The position numbers and the translations under genes were made by a program. The notes under the pieces are model-generated. The model saw nothing but the letters and a program-made list of their open reading frames with translations. It was not told where the DNA came from and searched no databases. Positions 25,157 to 34,800 of a stretch of DNA of 38,416 nucleotides are shown here, piece after piece. Positions within the stretch are counted from its first letter, which is position 1, and each line of letters opens with the position of its first letter. The stretch is from assembly GCA_947449575.1 (NCBI GenBank), contig CANFRV010000032.1, positions 1 through 38,416 of the forward strand, read 5' to 3'. Source of the DNA: Flavobacteriales bacterium (GTDB lineage Bacteria; Bacteroidota; Bacteroidia; Flavobacteriales_D; Crocinitomicaceae).

Positions 25157-25837
25157 GTGAAAAATAAAAAAATCATACTTGTTGCACTTCTTGTCTTTAC
25201 TTTTTTTATTGGCTGCAAAAAAAAATCGGAAACAATTTCTATGCATTTAAATTACTTTGGTTTAATCCCAGGAAAATATGTGATTTACAATGTAAAAGAA
25301 ATGAAACACGATGAAACCGTTGGACAGCATGACACCCTAGTCTATCAATTAAAAACTTACATAGGACAACAGTATATTGATAATCAAGGAAGAACAGCGA
25401 GAGAATTTTTTAGATACACCAGAAATACGAACGTAGACTCTTGGGTTTTGAAAGACTTGTGGACAATAATAATTGCCCAATACAAAGCTGAGATAGTGGA
25501 AGAAAATCAGCGGATTATTAAATTGGTTTTCTCTCCAACAATTGACAAAAAATGGAATCCAAATGCTTTTAACACCTATGACCCCTTAGAATTCAGCTAT
25601 TCGAACATTCACAAACCATCAACTTTTAACGGCATCACTTTTGATTCAACCCTAGTTGTTGAGCAAGGATACTTTAAGTCTTTGATTGATTTTCAAGCCA
25701 TGCACGAAGTATATGCTACGAATGTAGGACTTGTATCCAAAGTATATAAAAATTTAAAAATTGCAGACTTTGACACTTTAAATGTTAAAAAAGGGACTGA
25801 AATTTATTATAATTTTGTTGAACATGGATTTGAATAA
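25157..25837 (+). CDS. Lipoprotein of unknown function
   Basis: 226 residues starting at a GTG (25157-25159) in an A-rich context. The lipoprotein signal reads KNKKIILVALLVFTFFIGC, with lipobox F-I-G-C and Cys20. The following KKK argues for a position after lipidation that is unremarkable for Bacteroidota surface sorting. The mature part begins LNYFGLIPGKYVIYNVKEMKHDE, split by a turn, a pattern I believe recurs in Bacteroidota hypothetical lipoproteins, and appears beta-rich. It lies 40 bp after the MORN gene and 9 bp before the GT4 gene, in the same cluster. No enzyme motif seen. Confidence 0.82.
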   Translation: MKNKKIILVALLVFTFFIGCKKKSETISMHLNYFGLIPGKYVIYNVKEMKHDETVGQHDTLVYQLKTYIGQQYIDNQGRTAREFFRYTRNTNVDSWVLKDLWTIIIAQYKAEIVEENQRIIKLVFSPTIDKKWNPNAFNTYDPLEFSYSNIHKPSTFNGITFDSTLVVEQGYFKSLIDFQAMHEVYATNVGLVSKVYKNLKIADFDTLNVKKGTEIYYNFVEHGFE

Positions 25838-25846
25838 ACTTGAAGC

Positions 25847-26965
25847 ATGAAAATAAGTATCTTTTCAGCATTTTATCCATTCAGAGGTGGAATATCTCAA
25901 TTTAGCGCTCCACTTTTTCGCTCTCTTGAAAAAAAACATTCGGTTAAATCCTTTACTTTCAAAAGACAATATCCAAGTTTTCTTTTCCCAGGAGAAACCC
26001 AATTTGTATCTAAAAAAGATACCGTGGATAAAGTGCCAGCAGTTCGAATATTAGATTCAATAAACCCTTTTTCTTACTTTAGTTCAGCTCGGAAAATAAA
26101 TAAGGAAAAATCTGACCTTTTCATTACAAATTATTGGATGTCATTTTTTGGACCTGCATTCGGAATTATTTCAAGAAGGATAAATAAAAAGACGAAACAA
26201 ATATCCATTTTACATAATGTAATACCACACGAAAAACGTTTTTTTGATACTTTTTTCAATCGGTTTTTCCTAAAAAAAACAGACGGTTTTATTGTCATGT
26301 CAGACACTGTTTTAAAGGATTTACTTACCTTAAAGCCCAATGCTAAATATTTGAGAATTGACCATCCAGTGTATACTCATTTCGGAGATAAAATAGAGCA
26401 GAATGTGGCTTTAACAAAATTAAAACTTCCTTCAGATAAAAAAACACTTTTATTTTTTGGTTTAATAAGAGATTATAAAGGTTTAGACTTACTTATTGAG
26501 GCGATGAATATGTTAGATGACAGCTACCAATTATTGATTGCAGGAGAAGTATATGGATCCTTTGAAAAGTATGATCAACTGATAAAAAGTTCGAAGGCTA
26601 CGAATAGAATTCATCTGTACAATCAGTATATTAGCGATTCAGAAGTTTCATTATATTTTTCAGCTTCAGATGTCTGTATTTTACCCTATAAAAACGCTAC
26701 CCAATCAGGAATAACAGCAGTTTCCAATCATTTTTCGCTTCCTATTATTGCTACGGATGTTGGAGGCTTGAAAGAAACGGTCTCACATCTAAAAACAGGT
26801 ATGATCGTGCATCAACCAAAAACAGATCTAATTAGTGAAGCAATTCAATATTATTTTGCACATAATTTAAAAGATTCCTTAGCAGAAAACATTGAAATTG
26901 AGAACAAAGAAAAATCGTGGGATAATTTCACTGAAAAATTAATTGAATTTTATCAATCACTCTAG
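25847..26965 (+). CDS. Family 4 (GT-B) glycosyltransferase
   Basis: 372 residues. The N-terminal half opens with FYPFRGGISQFS, the glycine-rich acceptor loop of GT4 enzymes. The C-terminal donor-binding half shows LLFFGLIRDYKGLDLLIEA (about 205-223), ISDSEVSLYFSASDVCILPYK and the end motif SNHFSLPIIATDVGGLKETV. The EX7E-like motif is degenerate. It transfers a sugar from a nucleotide donor to a growing glycan, presumably at the cytoplasmic membrane face. As last gene of the cluster with a GT2 and a HAD phosphatase it likely shares an envelope glycan or glycolipid with them (inference). No strong terminator follows; a short AT-only hairpin lies near 27014-27033. Confidence 0.9.
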   Translation: MKISIFSAFYPFRGGISQFSAPLFRSLEKKHSVKSFTFKRQYPSFLFPGETQFVSKKDTVDKVPAVRILDSINPFSYFSSARKINKEKSDLFITNYWMSFFGPAFGIISRRINKKTKQISILHNVIPHEKRFFDTFFNRFFLKKTDGFIVMSDTVLKDLLTLKPNAKYLRIDHPVYTHFGDKIEQNVALTKLKLPSDKKTLLFFGLIRDYKGLDLLIEAMNMLDDSYQLLIAGEVYGSFEKYDQLIKSSKATNRIHLYNQYISDSEVSLYFSASDVCILPYKNATQSGITAVSNHFSLPIIATDVGGLKETVSHLKTGMIVHQPKTDLISEAIQYYFAHNLKDSLAENIEIENKEKSWDNFTEKLIEFYQSL

Positions 26966-27123
26966 TAATCGTCAAAAAGAGTTAATTTTCTTCAGATTAG
27001 CAAAAATAAAATAAAATAAAACATGATTTTATTTATCTAGTTATTTTTAATACAATAATAAGTATATCAGCACTATCACGGTAAAATAGAACGTAATATT
27101 TTACTAAAAAAATATGTATTGTT

Positions 27124-27156
27124 AATAAACTTGACAAATCCTTTGCAAAGTTTATT
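27124..27156. promoter_or_regulatory. 33-bp near-perfect palindrome over the secDF promoter
   Basis: Left arm AATAAACTTGACAAA (27124-27138) and right arm TTTGCAAAGTTTATT (27142-27156) are complementary at 13 of 15 positions around a 3-bp centre. The right end touches the -33 TTG of the secDF promoter. The symmetry and position fit an operator for a dimeric regulator. The short centre makes an RNA hairpin less likely. Binding is inferred. Confidence 0.6.
27124..27156. repeat. Inverted repeat upstream of secDF (same element as the palindrome above)
   Basis: Listed also as a repeat: arms of 15 bp, 13 pairs, centre TCC. It could alternatively be a cruciform or a remnant terminator of the upstream GT4 gene, but no T-tract follows either arm. 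Confidence 0.55.
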
Positions 27157-27185
27157 GATAGTGTTAAATTGAAATTCTATATTTG
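27155..27185 (+). promoter_or_regulatory. secDF promoter (TTG-N20-TATATTTG)
   Basis: A -33 TTG at 27155-27157 and an exact -7 element TATATTTG at 27178-27185 are 20 bp apart, the best Bacteroidota promoter in the window. Transcription would start near 27190, giving a leader of about 30 nt. Confidence 0.8.
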
Positions 27186-27218
27186 CGCCTTATTTAATAA
27201 ATTAATTGATTTACCAAC

Positions 27219-30215
27219 ATGCGTAATAAAGGATTTTTTTGGTTTTTAACGATATTATTGACAGCGGTATGTCTTTATCAATTATCGTTTACTTGGGTTA
27301 CAATATCAACTGAACAAAGTGCCAACAAAAAAGCAGACATTGCTTTAGCTGAGTTAAAGGCTACAGCGGCTAAAAATAATGGTATAGCATACTTGCCAAA
27401 CAATACAAAAGTTGATTTTTCGACACCTGAAGCGGATGAAATTGCAAAAGGAGCCTTATTAAATCAAATTCTTAAAGACAAAGCAGAAAAGCCGGTCTAC
27501 CCTATTCTAGGTTCTACTTTTCAAGATGTAAAAAAGAGAAGTTTAGCCTTTGGACTTGACTTAGTCGGAGGAATGAGTGTAACACTTGAAATTTCAACTC
27601 CTGGATTAATCTCGAATTATGCGAGAAATAACAGAGATTTGAAATTTAAAAAGCCGTATGAAAAAGCCTTGAGTAGGTACAATGCCAAAGGAGGTGACTT
27701 TGTTACATTATTTGAGGAAGCTAGTAAAGAAATCAATGGTGATTTAAAATTGGTTCGATTATTTAACATTGAGGATATCAGTGAATTAAATATCAATTCA
27801 CCAAACTCTGACGTTATTGACTATTTCCAGAAAAAAGTAGCTTCTTCAATGGATGGAGTTGAATTAATAATGGAAAGACGTATTAATCAATTTGGTGTAG
27901 CACAACCTAACATTCAAAAAGATCTTACAAAAAATAGACTTTACATTGAATTACCTGGAGTTCAAGATGAGGTAACTGTTGCTCAAAAAATGAGTTCAAC
28001 GGCAAATCTTCAATTTTACGAGACATACCAAACGGATGCAATTGCCGCTCAATGGAAACAAGCTTCAAACATTTCTAAGCAAAAAGAAATTAAAGAGGTT
28101 GATAACACTTCAACTGACACTTTAGCAAAAACAGATGAAGACTCAAATAAAAGTAAAAAATCATTAGCCGAATTAACAAAACCATTAGGTGGATCAGGAA
28201 AAGGACTAGAAGATCTAGTTAAGAGTGCAGGACCATATGCAGTTGGATATATTAAACCTGAAAATAAAACGCTGGTAGAACAAATTTTAAGAAGACGTGA
28301 TATTCTTTCGATATTCCCACCTGATTTAGCGTTTATGTGGTCAGCTGAAGCAGAATCTGTAGATGCTAAATCAAAAGAGCTTGTTTTCACTTTATACGCC
28401 ATAAAAATCCCTGAGAATGGAAAAGCAATGGTTGGAGGTACTGACATTAAATCTGCAAATACAGGATTCGAACAATCTACTTCTTTGATAACTGTTAATC
28501 TTAGCATGACTGAAAATGGTTCTGAAAAGTGGGGACAAATGACGAGTGATAACGTGGGTCGCATCATTGCAATTACAATGGATAGTCTTGTTTACAGTGC
28601 ACCTCGCGTAAATGGAGCGATAACAGCTGGAAGTACTCAAATTTCAGGTAACTTCACAATTGACGAGGCCAAAGATTTATCTGGACTTTTAAATGGAGGA
28701 TCTTTACCGGCACCATGTATCATAAAAGAGCAAATGAAAGTTGGTCCAACAATAGGACTTCAAAACTCAAAAGCAGGTTTAATATCTTTTGCTTTTGCCT
28801 TCTTAGCTGTTTTGTTATACATGTATTTCTACTATGGAAAAGCAGGTTTAGCTGCAAATATCGCATTGTGCGTGAATATCGTTTTAATTTTCGGTTGTTT
28901 AGCATCGTTTGGAGCGGTTTTAACCCTAGCTGGAATTGCTGGTATCGTATTAACAATTGGTACTGCTGTAGATGCTAATATATTGATTTTTGAGCGTGTT
29001 CGTGAAGAACAAGCAAGAGGAGTTGATTTAGGGGAATCATTAAACAGAGGATTTAAAAAAGCGTTACCAGCGATTATCGATGCGAATGTGACTCACTTGT
29101 TAGTTGCGATTATCTTAGTAATTTTTGGAAAAGGAGAAATTAAATCATTCGCTACTACCTTAATTATTGGTATTTTCACTTCTATTTTCTCTGCAATTAT
29201 TATTTCTAAATTGGCTATTTACAATTGGTTAGAGAAAGGGAAATCAATCTCTTTCAATACGAAATTGTCAAAAGGTTTGTTTCAAAACTTCCATTTTGAT
29301 TGGGTTGGAAAAAGAAAATATTTTTACATGTTTTCAATTTCAGTAACAATTATAGGGGTTATCGCCATGTTCACACATGGATTAAAGCAAAGTGTTGAAT
29401 TTACTGGAGGTAGAACATTTGCGGTAAAATTTGAAAAGAAAGCAGACATAAACTACTTGCGATCTAATTTAGAGAAAGTTTTCATCGACAAAAATGGTGA
29501 AATTGCTTCAATTGATTTGAAAACAAAATCAAATGATTTTAACGTAGAAATTATAACCAATTATAAATTGAGTGATGATAAAGCGACACAACTTGTAAGA
29601 GAAAAATTAGAACAAGGATTAATTGCATGTAAAGATAAAATGGGGAACCATCAAATTCTTGAGTCTCGAAGTATTTCTGCCGCTGTATCAAGTGAATTGT
29701 GGTCTTCTTCTGCGAAAGCTATTTCATTAGCTTTATTAGCTATTTTCATCTATATTTTAATTCGATTCGGTTCTTGGCAGTATTCTATTGGTGCCATTAT
29801 AGGATTAGCGCACGATGCTTTCTTCGTAATTACTATTTTCGCTTTGTTTCATGGTTACTTGCCATTTAGCTTAGATGTTAACCAAGCTTTCATTGCAGCG
29901 ATTCTTACCGTTATCGGTTATTCAATGAATGACACGGTGATTGTATTTGATAGGATTCGTGAAAACTTGCGAAATAGTGGTGAAAGTGATCACCACCATG
30001 ATATTGTCAACAAATCATTGAATACGACGTTGAGTAGAACCTTTAATACATCTATGATATTATTTGTAGTTGTTTTAATTATGTTTATTTTCAGTGGAGC
30101 AGCAATTAAAGGATTCTTATTTGCACTTCTAGTAGGAGTTATTATTGGGACATATTCTTCATTATGTGTTGCAACACCTATTTTGATTGACTTCTCGAAA
30201 AAATTAAAAAAATAA
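27219..30215 (+). CDS. secDF: Fused protein-export membrane protein SecDF
   Basis: SecDF uses the proton gradient to pull proteins through SecYEG at the periplasmic side. The 998-residue protein joins SecD and SecF, as is usual in Bacteroidota. SecD part: TM1 (about 6-28), the motif FGLDLVGGMSVTLEI (about 110-125), the large P1 domain with a low-complexity Lys/Ser insert near 290-315, and five TMs with GTAVDANILIFERVREE at about 580-596. SecF part from about residue 690: FDWVGKRKYF, EFTGGRTFAVKF and the motif YSMNDTVIVFDRIREN at about 900-915. Both Asp/Arg proton-path motifs are intact. It stands alone, with a strong promoter, an upstream palindrome and a terminator. Confidence 0.97.
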   Translation: MRNKGFFWFLTILLTAVCLYQLSFTWVTISTEQSANKKADIALAELKATAAKNNGIAYLPNNTKVDFSTPEADEIAKGALLNQILKDKAEKPVYPILGSTFQDVKKRSLAFGLDLVGGMSVTLEISTPGLISNYARNNRDLKFKKPYEKALSRYNAKGGDFVTLFEEASKEINGDLKLVRLFNIEDISELNINSPNSDVIDYFQKKVASSMDGVELIMERRINQFGVAQPNIQKDLTKNRLYIELPGVQDEVTVAQKMSSTANLQFYETYQTDAIAAQWKQASNISKQKEIKEVDNTSTDTLAKTDEDSNKSKKSLAELTKPLGGSGKGLEDLVKSAGPYAVGYIKPENKTLVEQILRRRDILSIFPPDLAFMWSAEAESVDAKSKELVFTLYAIKIPENGKAMVGGTDIKSANTGFEQSTSLITVNLSMTENGSEKWGQMTSDNVGRIIAITMDSLVYSAPRVNGAITAGSTQISGNFTIDEAKDLSGLLNGGSLPAPCIIKEQMKVGPTIGLQNSKAGLISFAFAFLAVLLYMYFYYGKAGLAANIALCVNIVLIFGCLASFGAVLTLAGIAGIVLTIGTAVDANILIFERVREEQARGVDLGESLNRGFKKALPAIIDANVTHLLVAIILVIFGKGEIKSFATTLIIGIFTSIFSAIIISKLAIYNWLEKGKSISFNTKLSKGLFQNFHFDWVGKRKYFYMFSISVTIIGVIAMFTHGLKQSVEFTGGRTFAVKFEKKADINYLRSNLEKVFIDKNGEIASIDLKTKSNDFNVEIITNYKLSDDKATQLVREKLEQGLIACKDKMGNHQILESRSISAAVSSELWSSSAKAISLALLAIFIYILIRFGSWQYSIGAIIGLAHDAFFVITIFALFHGYLPFSLDVNQAFIAAILTVIGYSMNDTVIVFDRIRENLRNSGESDHHHDIVNKSLNTTLSRTFNTSMILFVVVLIMFIFSGAAIKGFLFALLVGVIIGTYSSLCVATPILIDFSKKLKK

Positions 30216-30276
30216 TTTACTATATTTCGACTAGAAAAACAGTGTGTTTCATCGCATTGTTAAGATAGTAAAAAAC

Positions 30277-30311
30277 AAAAAATCTGTATGAATTTCATGC
30301 AGATTTTTTTT
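30277..30311. terminator. Terminator between secDF and the convergent exonuclease gene
   Basis: AAAAAATCTGTATG (30277-30290) pairs with CATGCAGATTTTTT (30296-30309), with one G-U pair and a 5-nt loop. Eight T follow on the plus strand and an A-rich tract gives T on the minus strand. It lies 62 bp after the secDF stop and 53 bp after the stop of the convergent gene, so it can serve both. Confidence 0.85.
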
Positions 30312-30363
30312 ATGCTTCAACTTTCTTTTTTTGACTAAAAAAGTATAAATGAATGAGACTAAA

Positions 30364-31737
30364 TTACTGAAATCGAACGATTGTGAGTAATGGATTGTTT
30401 TTTAAATATACATCTAGAATTAGAGCTGAATCTCTTTCTTGACGAATAAATTCCATCTGATTGATCCATTTTTCAATAGGGCTATATTGAACATGAAATG
30501 GCGCATAACCATACCCAATCAAACTCCCGTTTTCGACTAAAATAAAACTTTTTTCGCCTTTTTGACGACCATTTTCGATGATATAAAAACTTTCTTCGTT
30601 TACTTCTAACTCCTTAATTAAATCTTGCGCGCGTATATTGTATGATTCTACTTTTTCTTCACCTATACATGCTCCATTACATTCTTTCAGTGAATATTGA
30701 AAGCAAGCGGATGATGTCACGTATAAATCACAAAGCTTTTGACATAAACGATATTGCTCTATCATTTTTTCAAGTTGGCTGATCGCTTCTTTTTTTGACG
30801 TGTAACTTTTCAAAGGAATTCCAATCACTTTTGAACAAATCCCAATATAAAATCTCATATAGCCGCTCTCATCTGTATATTGATAGATTCCATGAGAATA
30901 GTGTACATTCTTGAGGGGTGAGTTTTTTGAGGGATTTTTGGTTGTTACAATATTATTTTCCTTTAATATTGAAATCAATTCTGAGCCTGTTAACTCATAT
31001 TCAATTTTAGCAATTTCCTTTATTAATTGTGCGCCCTTTATAGATTTCGTATTTTTCAAATGTTGCTCAATTCTTCTTCTTACTCCTTTGCTTTTCCCTA
31101 CAAAAATAAGTTGATTGAATTCATTGTAAAATCTATAAATTCCAATTTTATCGGGAATTTCATCTAATTCTGCAATATCTAAATTGGGGTGAAAAATCTG
31201 AGGATTAACATCTTCATTTACAAAATTAGCTAATTCTTCACCATTTTTTTCGATTAAGATTGTAAATAATTTTGCCGTAGCAAACGCATCACCTCCCGCT
31301 CGATGTCGACCTATTAATTCTATCCCTAAATCTCGCGTTAATTTACCCAAACTATATGATTCAAGTCCCGGTAATATCTTTCTAGAGGCAATCACAGTGC
31401 ATAAATGCGCTCGTCTATAATCAAATCCTAATTTTCTAAATTCGTGTCGAATAACGCCATAATCAAAACTAACATTGTGAGCTACAAAGACACATCCTTC
31501 CGTAAATTCGACAATTTTTTTTGCTACTTCGTGAAATTTAGGAGCACCGACAACCATTTCATCATTAATACCAGTTAAACGAACAATAAACTCAGGGATT
31601 TGCATCTCCGGATCAATCAATGTTTCATACTGATCAATAATTTTTACGCCATCGTGTTTATACATAGCGATTTCCGTTATCTTGGAGCTTTTAGGGCTTC
31701 CACCAGTTGTTTCTATGTCGATTATTACGTAATGCAT
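30364..31737 (-). CDS. DEDDh exonuclease fused to UvrC/Cho-like GIY-YIG nuclease
   Basis: 457 residues, two nuclease domains. Domain 1 (1-165) is a DnaQ-type 3'-5' exonuclease with all five active-site residues: D7 and E9 (DIETTG), D92 (HNVSFD), H145 and D150 (RHRAGGD). Domain 2 (about 195-275) is a GIY-YIG endonuclease: GIY 199-201, FVG 212-214, the Arg cluster 220-222 and the catalytic Glu in LKENNIV (E260). It then continues like UvrC/Cho with a Cys set, C345, C353 and C357 plus C332 or C336, whose 8- and 4-residue spacing equals that of the UvrC Fe-S site. The RNase H-like second nuclease of UvrC is absent. Relatives of this fusion are known in other phyla; a repair role is likely. It follows the SNF2 gene by 117 bp. 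Confidence 0.92.
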   Translation of the reverse strand: MHYVIIDIETTGGSPKSSKITEIAMYKHDGVKIIDQYETLIDPEMQIPEFIVRLTGINDEMVVGAPKFHEVAKKIVEFTEGCVFVAHNVSFDYGVIRHEFRKLGFDYRRAHLCTVIASRKILPGLESYSLGKLTRDLGIELIGRHRAGGDAFATAKLFTILIEKNGEELANFVNEDVNPQIFHPNLDIAELDEIPDKIGIYRFYNEFNQLIFVGKSKGVRRRIEQHLKNTKSIKGAQLIKEIAKIEYELTGSELISILKENNIVTTKNPSKNSPLKNVHYSHGIYQYTDESGYMRFYIGICSKVIGIPLKSYTSKKEAISQLEKMIEQYRLCQKLCDLYVTSSACFQYSLKECNGACIGEEKVESYNIRAQDLIKELEVNEESFYIIENGRQKGEKSFILVENGSLIGYGYAPFHVQYSPIEKWINQMEFIRQERDSALILDVYLKNNPLLTIVRFQ

Positions 31738-31808
31738 TTAAGAATGTAAAGAAACCTAGAATTTTTGAATATTTAATCCAATCTTTGCGAATATATTTTT
31801 ATTGAGAA

Positions 31809-31828
31809 ATTAACTCAGAATCTCAGGT
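31809..31828 (+). repeat. 20-bp interspersed motif, copy 2
   Basis: ATTAACTCAGAATCTCAGGT matches 22757-22776 at 19 of 20 bases. It lies in the 117-bp gap between the SNF2 stop and the exonuclease start. A weaker relative in inverted orientation (TTCTGAGTTA) is at about 11709-11718. Confidence 0.7.
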
Positions 31829-31854
31829 CAAAATATTTTTAAAACTAAAGAAGA

Positions 31855-34800
31855 TCAATCGGTAAAAAAACCAATTAAATCAGATTTTGACAATGATTTC
31901 AAAATAGTTTCATCCGTTTTAATTAAATCATTTACCAAATCTTTTTTGGATTCTTGTAATTTCATAATTTTTTCTTCAATTGTATCGGGACAAATCAATC
32001 TTACTGCTACTACATTTTTCTTTTGTCCAATTCGATAACATCGATCGATTGCCTGATTTTCAACGGCTGGATTCCACCAAGGATCAACTAAATATACATA
32101 ATCTGCTTCGGTTAAATTCAAGCCGGTCCCTCCTGCTTTTAAGCTAATTAGAAAAACTCTAACCTCTGAATTCGTTTGAAATTCTTCGACTTTTGATTGC
32201 CTATTTTTTGTTTTCCCTGTTAAATACTCAAAAGGAATTTGTCGTGTTTCTAATTCCACTTTAATTAGATCCAACATTGAAACAAATTGAGAAAAGATGA
32301 TCATTTTATGCTCAGACGACTTCGCTTCGATTTCTTCCATTAAAACATCAATTTTCGCAGATGAATTCCCGTAAAATTCTTGATCATTCAACAAAGAAGG
32401 GGAATTACAAATTTGTCTCATTTTCGTTAGACCTGCTAAGATATGCATGGTGTCCATCGTAGATTTCTGATTAGACGAAGCCATTAAAAATTCGCGAAAT
32501 TCTTGTTTGTACGAATCATAAATTGCTCTTTGCTCCTCACCCATTTCACAATAAATTATCATTTCTGTTTTATCTGGTAATTCAGTGGCTACTTGCGCTT
32601 TTGTTCTCCGTAATAAAAATGGATTAATTTTCTTTTGCAATTCAACTGCTCTACCTGCATCCTTAAATTTATCAATTGGTTGCGAATAATGATCTGTAAA
32701 TCTTTGCTTATTACCTAATAATCCAGGGCAAGCAAATGAAAATTGTCCGAATAAATCAAATGTATTATTTTCTATTGGAGTCCCTGTCAAAACAATTTTA
32801 TTTCTAGATTGCAGAAGTCTAACCGACTTATATCGTTGAGATTCAGGATTTTTTATTGCTTGTGATTCATCCAGAAAAATATAATTAAAATGGTATTCTT
32901 TCAAAAACCGAATATCAGATAACAACGTTCCGTAAGAAGTTAAAATAACCTCAAATTCATTAAAATTCTTCGTATTCTTTATTCGATCGGAGCCATAAAT
33001 GGTTTGAATTTTAATCGATGGAGCAAACTTTTCCACTTCCTTTTGCCAATTAAAAATCAAAGAAGTAGGAACAACAATTAAGTTCGTATTGTGCCTATTT
33101 TTTTCTCGTTGCGAAAGAATAAAGGCAATAATTTGAATCGTTTTACCAAGTCCCATATCATCTGCCAAACATCCGCCAAATTCAAATTCATCCAGAAAAT
33201 TCAACCAGTTTAATCCCTGTTTTTGATAATCTCTCAAAGTTGCATTCAACGATTCAGGAACTTTTATTTCTTTAATCTCTTGAAAATTAGACATCTTAGA
33301 TTGATAATAGGCTAATTGCTCACGTGCTTCGATGGTCAAAACTTCATCTTCATATAATTCCGAAATTTCAGAAAAATTCATTTTAGGCGTTCGAATATTC
33401 TCTTTAATAACTTCTCCTGCTCTAAAATATTTCGAAAATTTTTCCACCCATTGTTCAGGAAGCAATCCTAACGTTCCATCGCCCAACTCAACGTATTTTG
33501 CACTATTTTTAACTGCCTTTTGCAATTGTTTTAAACTCACATTTTGATCTCCAAATCGAACTTGTAGAGATGTATCAAACCAATCCAATCCGCTTGCCAC
33601 ACTAATGGTAACCTTGGCTTTATATGGATTGTATTTATTATCCTTTAGTTCATTAAAACCAAGAATCGTAATATTTAATTCTTTCCATTCTTCAAAAACA
33701 TCAAAAAACCACCCTTCTTCTAAGAACTGTTGCTTGTGAATATATAGAAAATCCTGCTCTAATTGTTCCTCAAAGTGAGGATGTTGCCGCAATAAAATCG
33801 AAACAAATTGTACTTCTAAATCTTCATTCCTAGTGATTGAAAATGGATTCCCTTTACTATCGATAGAATAAATCTGTTTTCTCGAAAGAACAGGAACCTC
33901 CACATTTCCATATTTCACTACTGGAGAGATCATTACATAATCATCTGAATCAGAAAGATAGATTAACTTCTCTACCTTTTGATCAAAACCATATTCTTTG
34001 ATTTGTTTTTTTGTTGCAGGTTTTAAAAATGAATAATTGATTTTTATTTTATTTTCTAAATTGGAAAGAATCGTCTGCTGAAATTCTTCAAATTTAGATT
34101 CGTGAATAAGAATAGTCTGATTATTCCTTCTAAAAAATTCAATTACGCGGGAATAATTAACATTTCCTAGTAAATACATCGTTCCTCCAATCAAGATGAA
34201 ATAGGTATATTTTAATTTTAAATCCTTTAGATCATGGAATTTTCCATTAATTTCTAATTTTCCGGAAATTTCATAAAAATGATTTCTTAGATTCACATCT
34301 AAAATAAGGTCTGCATCTAAAATCTCTAATTTAACTGGGACAACAGAACTGGCCGTCAGTTTATCTGATACATTTGAATTGTGATAATACGCATCAATAT
34401 TCAACGGATTTTTTACAATCGCTCGCAACCCTTCTAAATCTGTGGTTGAATTATTGCGCAATGCACTATTTTGAAATTTCACTAATCCAGAGTAAAATTT
34501 GATGTCGATATTTTTTTCAGATTTCCAAATAAAATCAAGCGGATCTTTTGGATTCAAAGGATTCTTTATACTCCCATCTTTCGTTGTTTTTGCTTCTAAA
34601 AATTCAACAAAAATATGATCATAATAGCGATGCTGACCAAAAACCATGATCAATTTTGAATTCGAATAATTAGTATCTACGGGTGTAATTTGATTTTTTA
34701 TGGGTAATAAATTCTTTGTTAAAAAATCAGTAGTTTTCTTATTAACGGGTAGAATCTCTTTGATCTTAGGAGTAATATCAAGTGTTCGACCGTTGTAGGA

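Noticed and set aside
28049-28978. Several 78-172 codon ORFs overlapping secDF on both strands
   Set aside because: They lie wholly inside the intact, motif-complete secDF frame and encode no recognisable protein.
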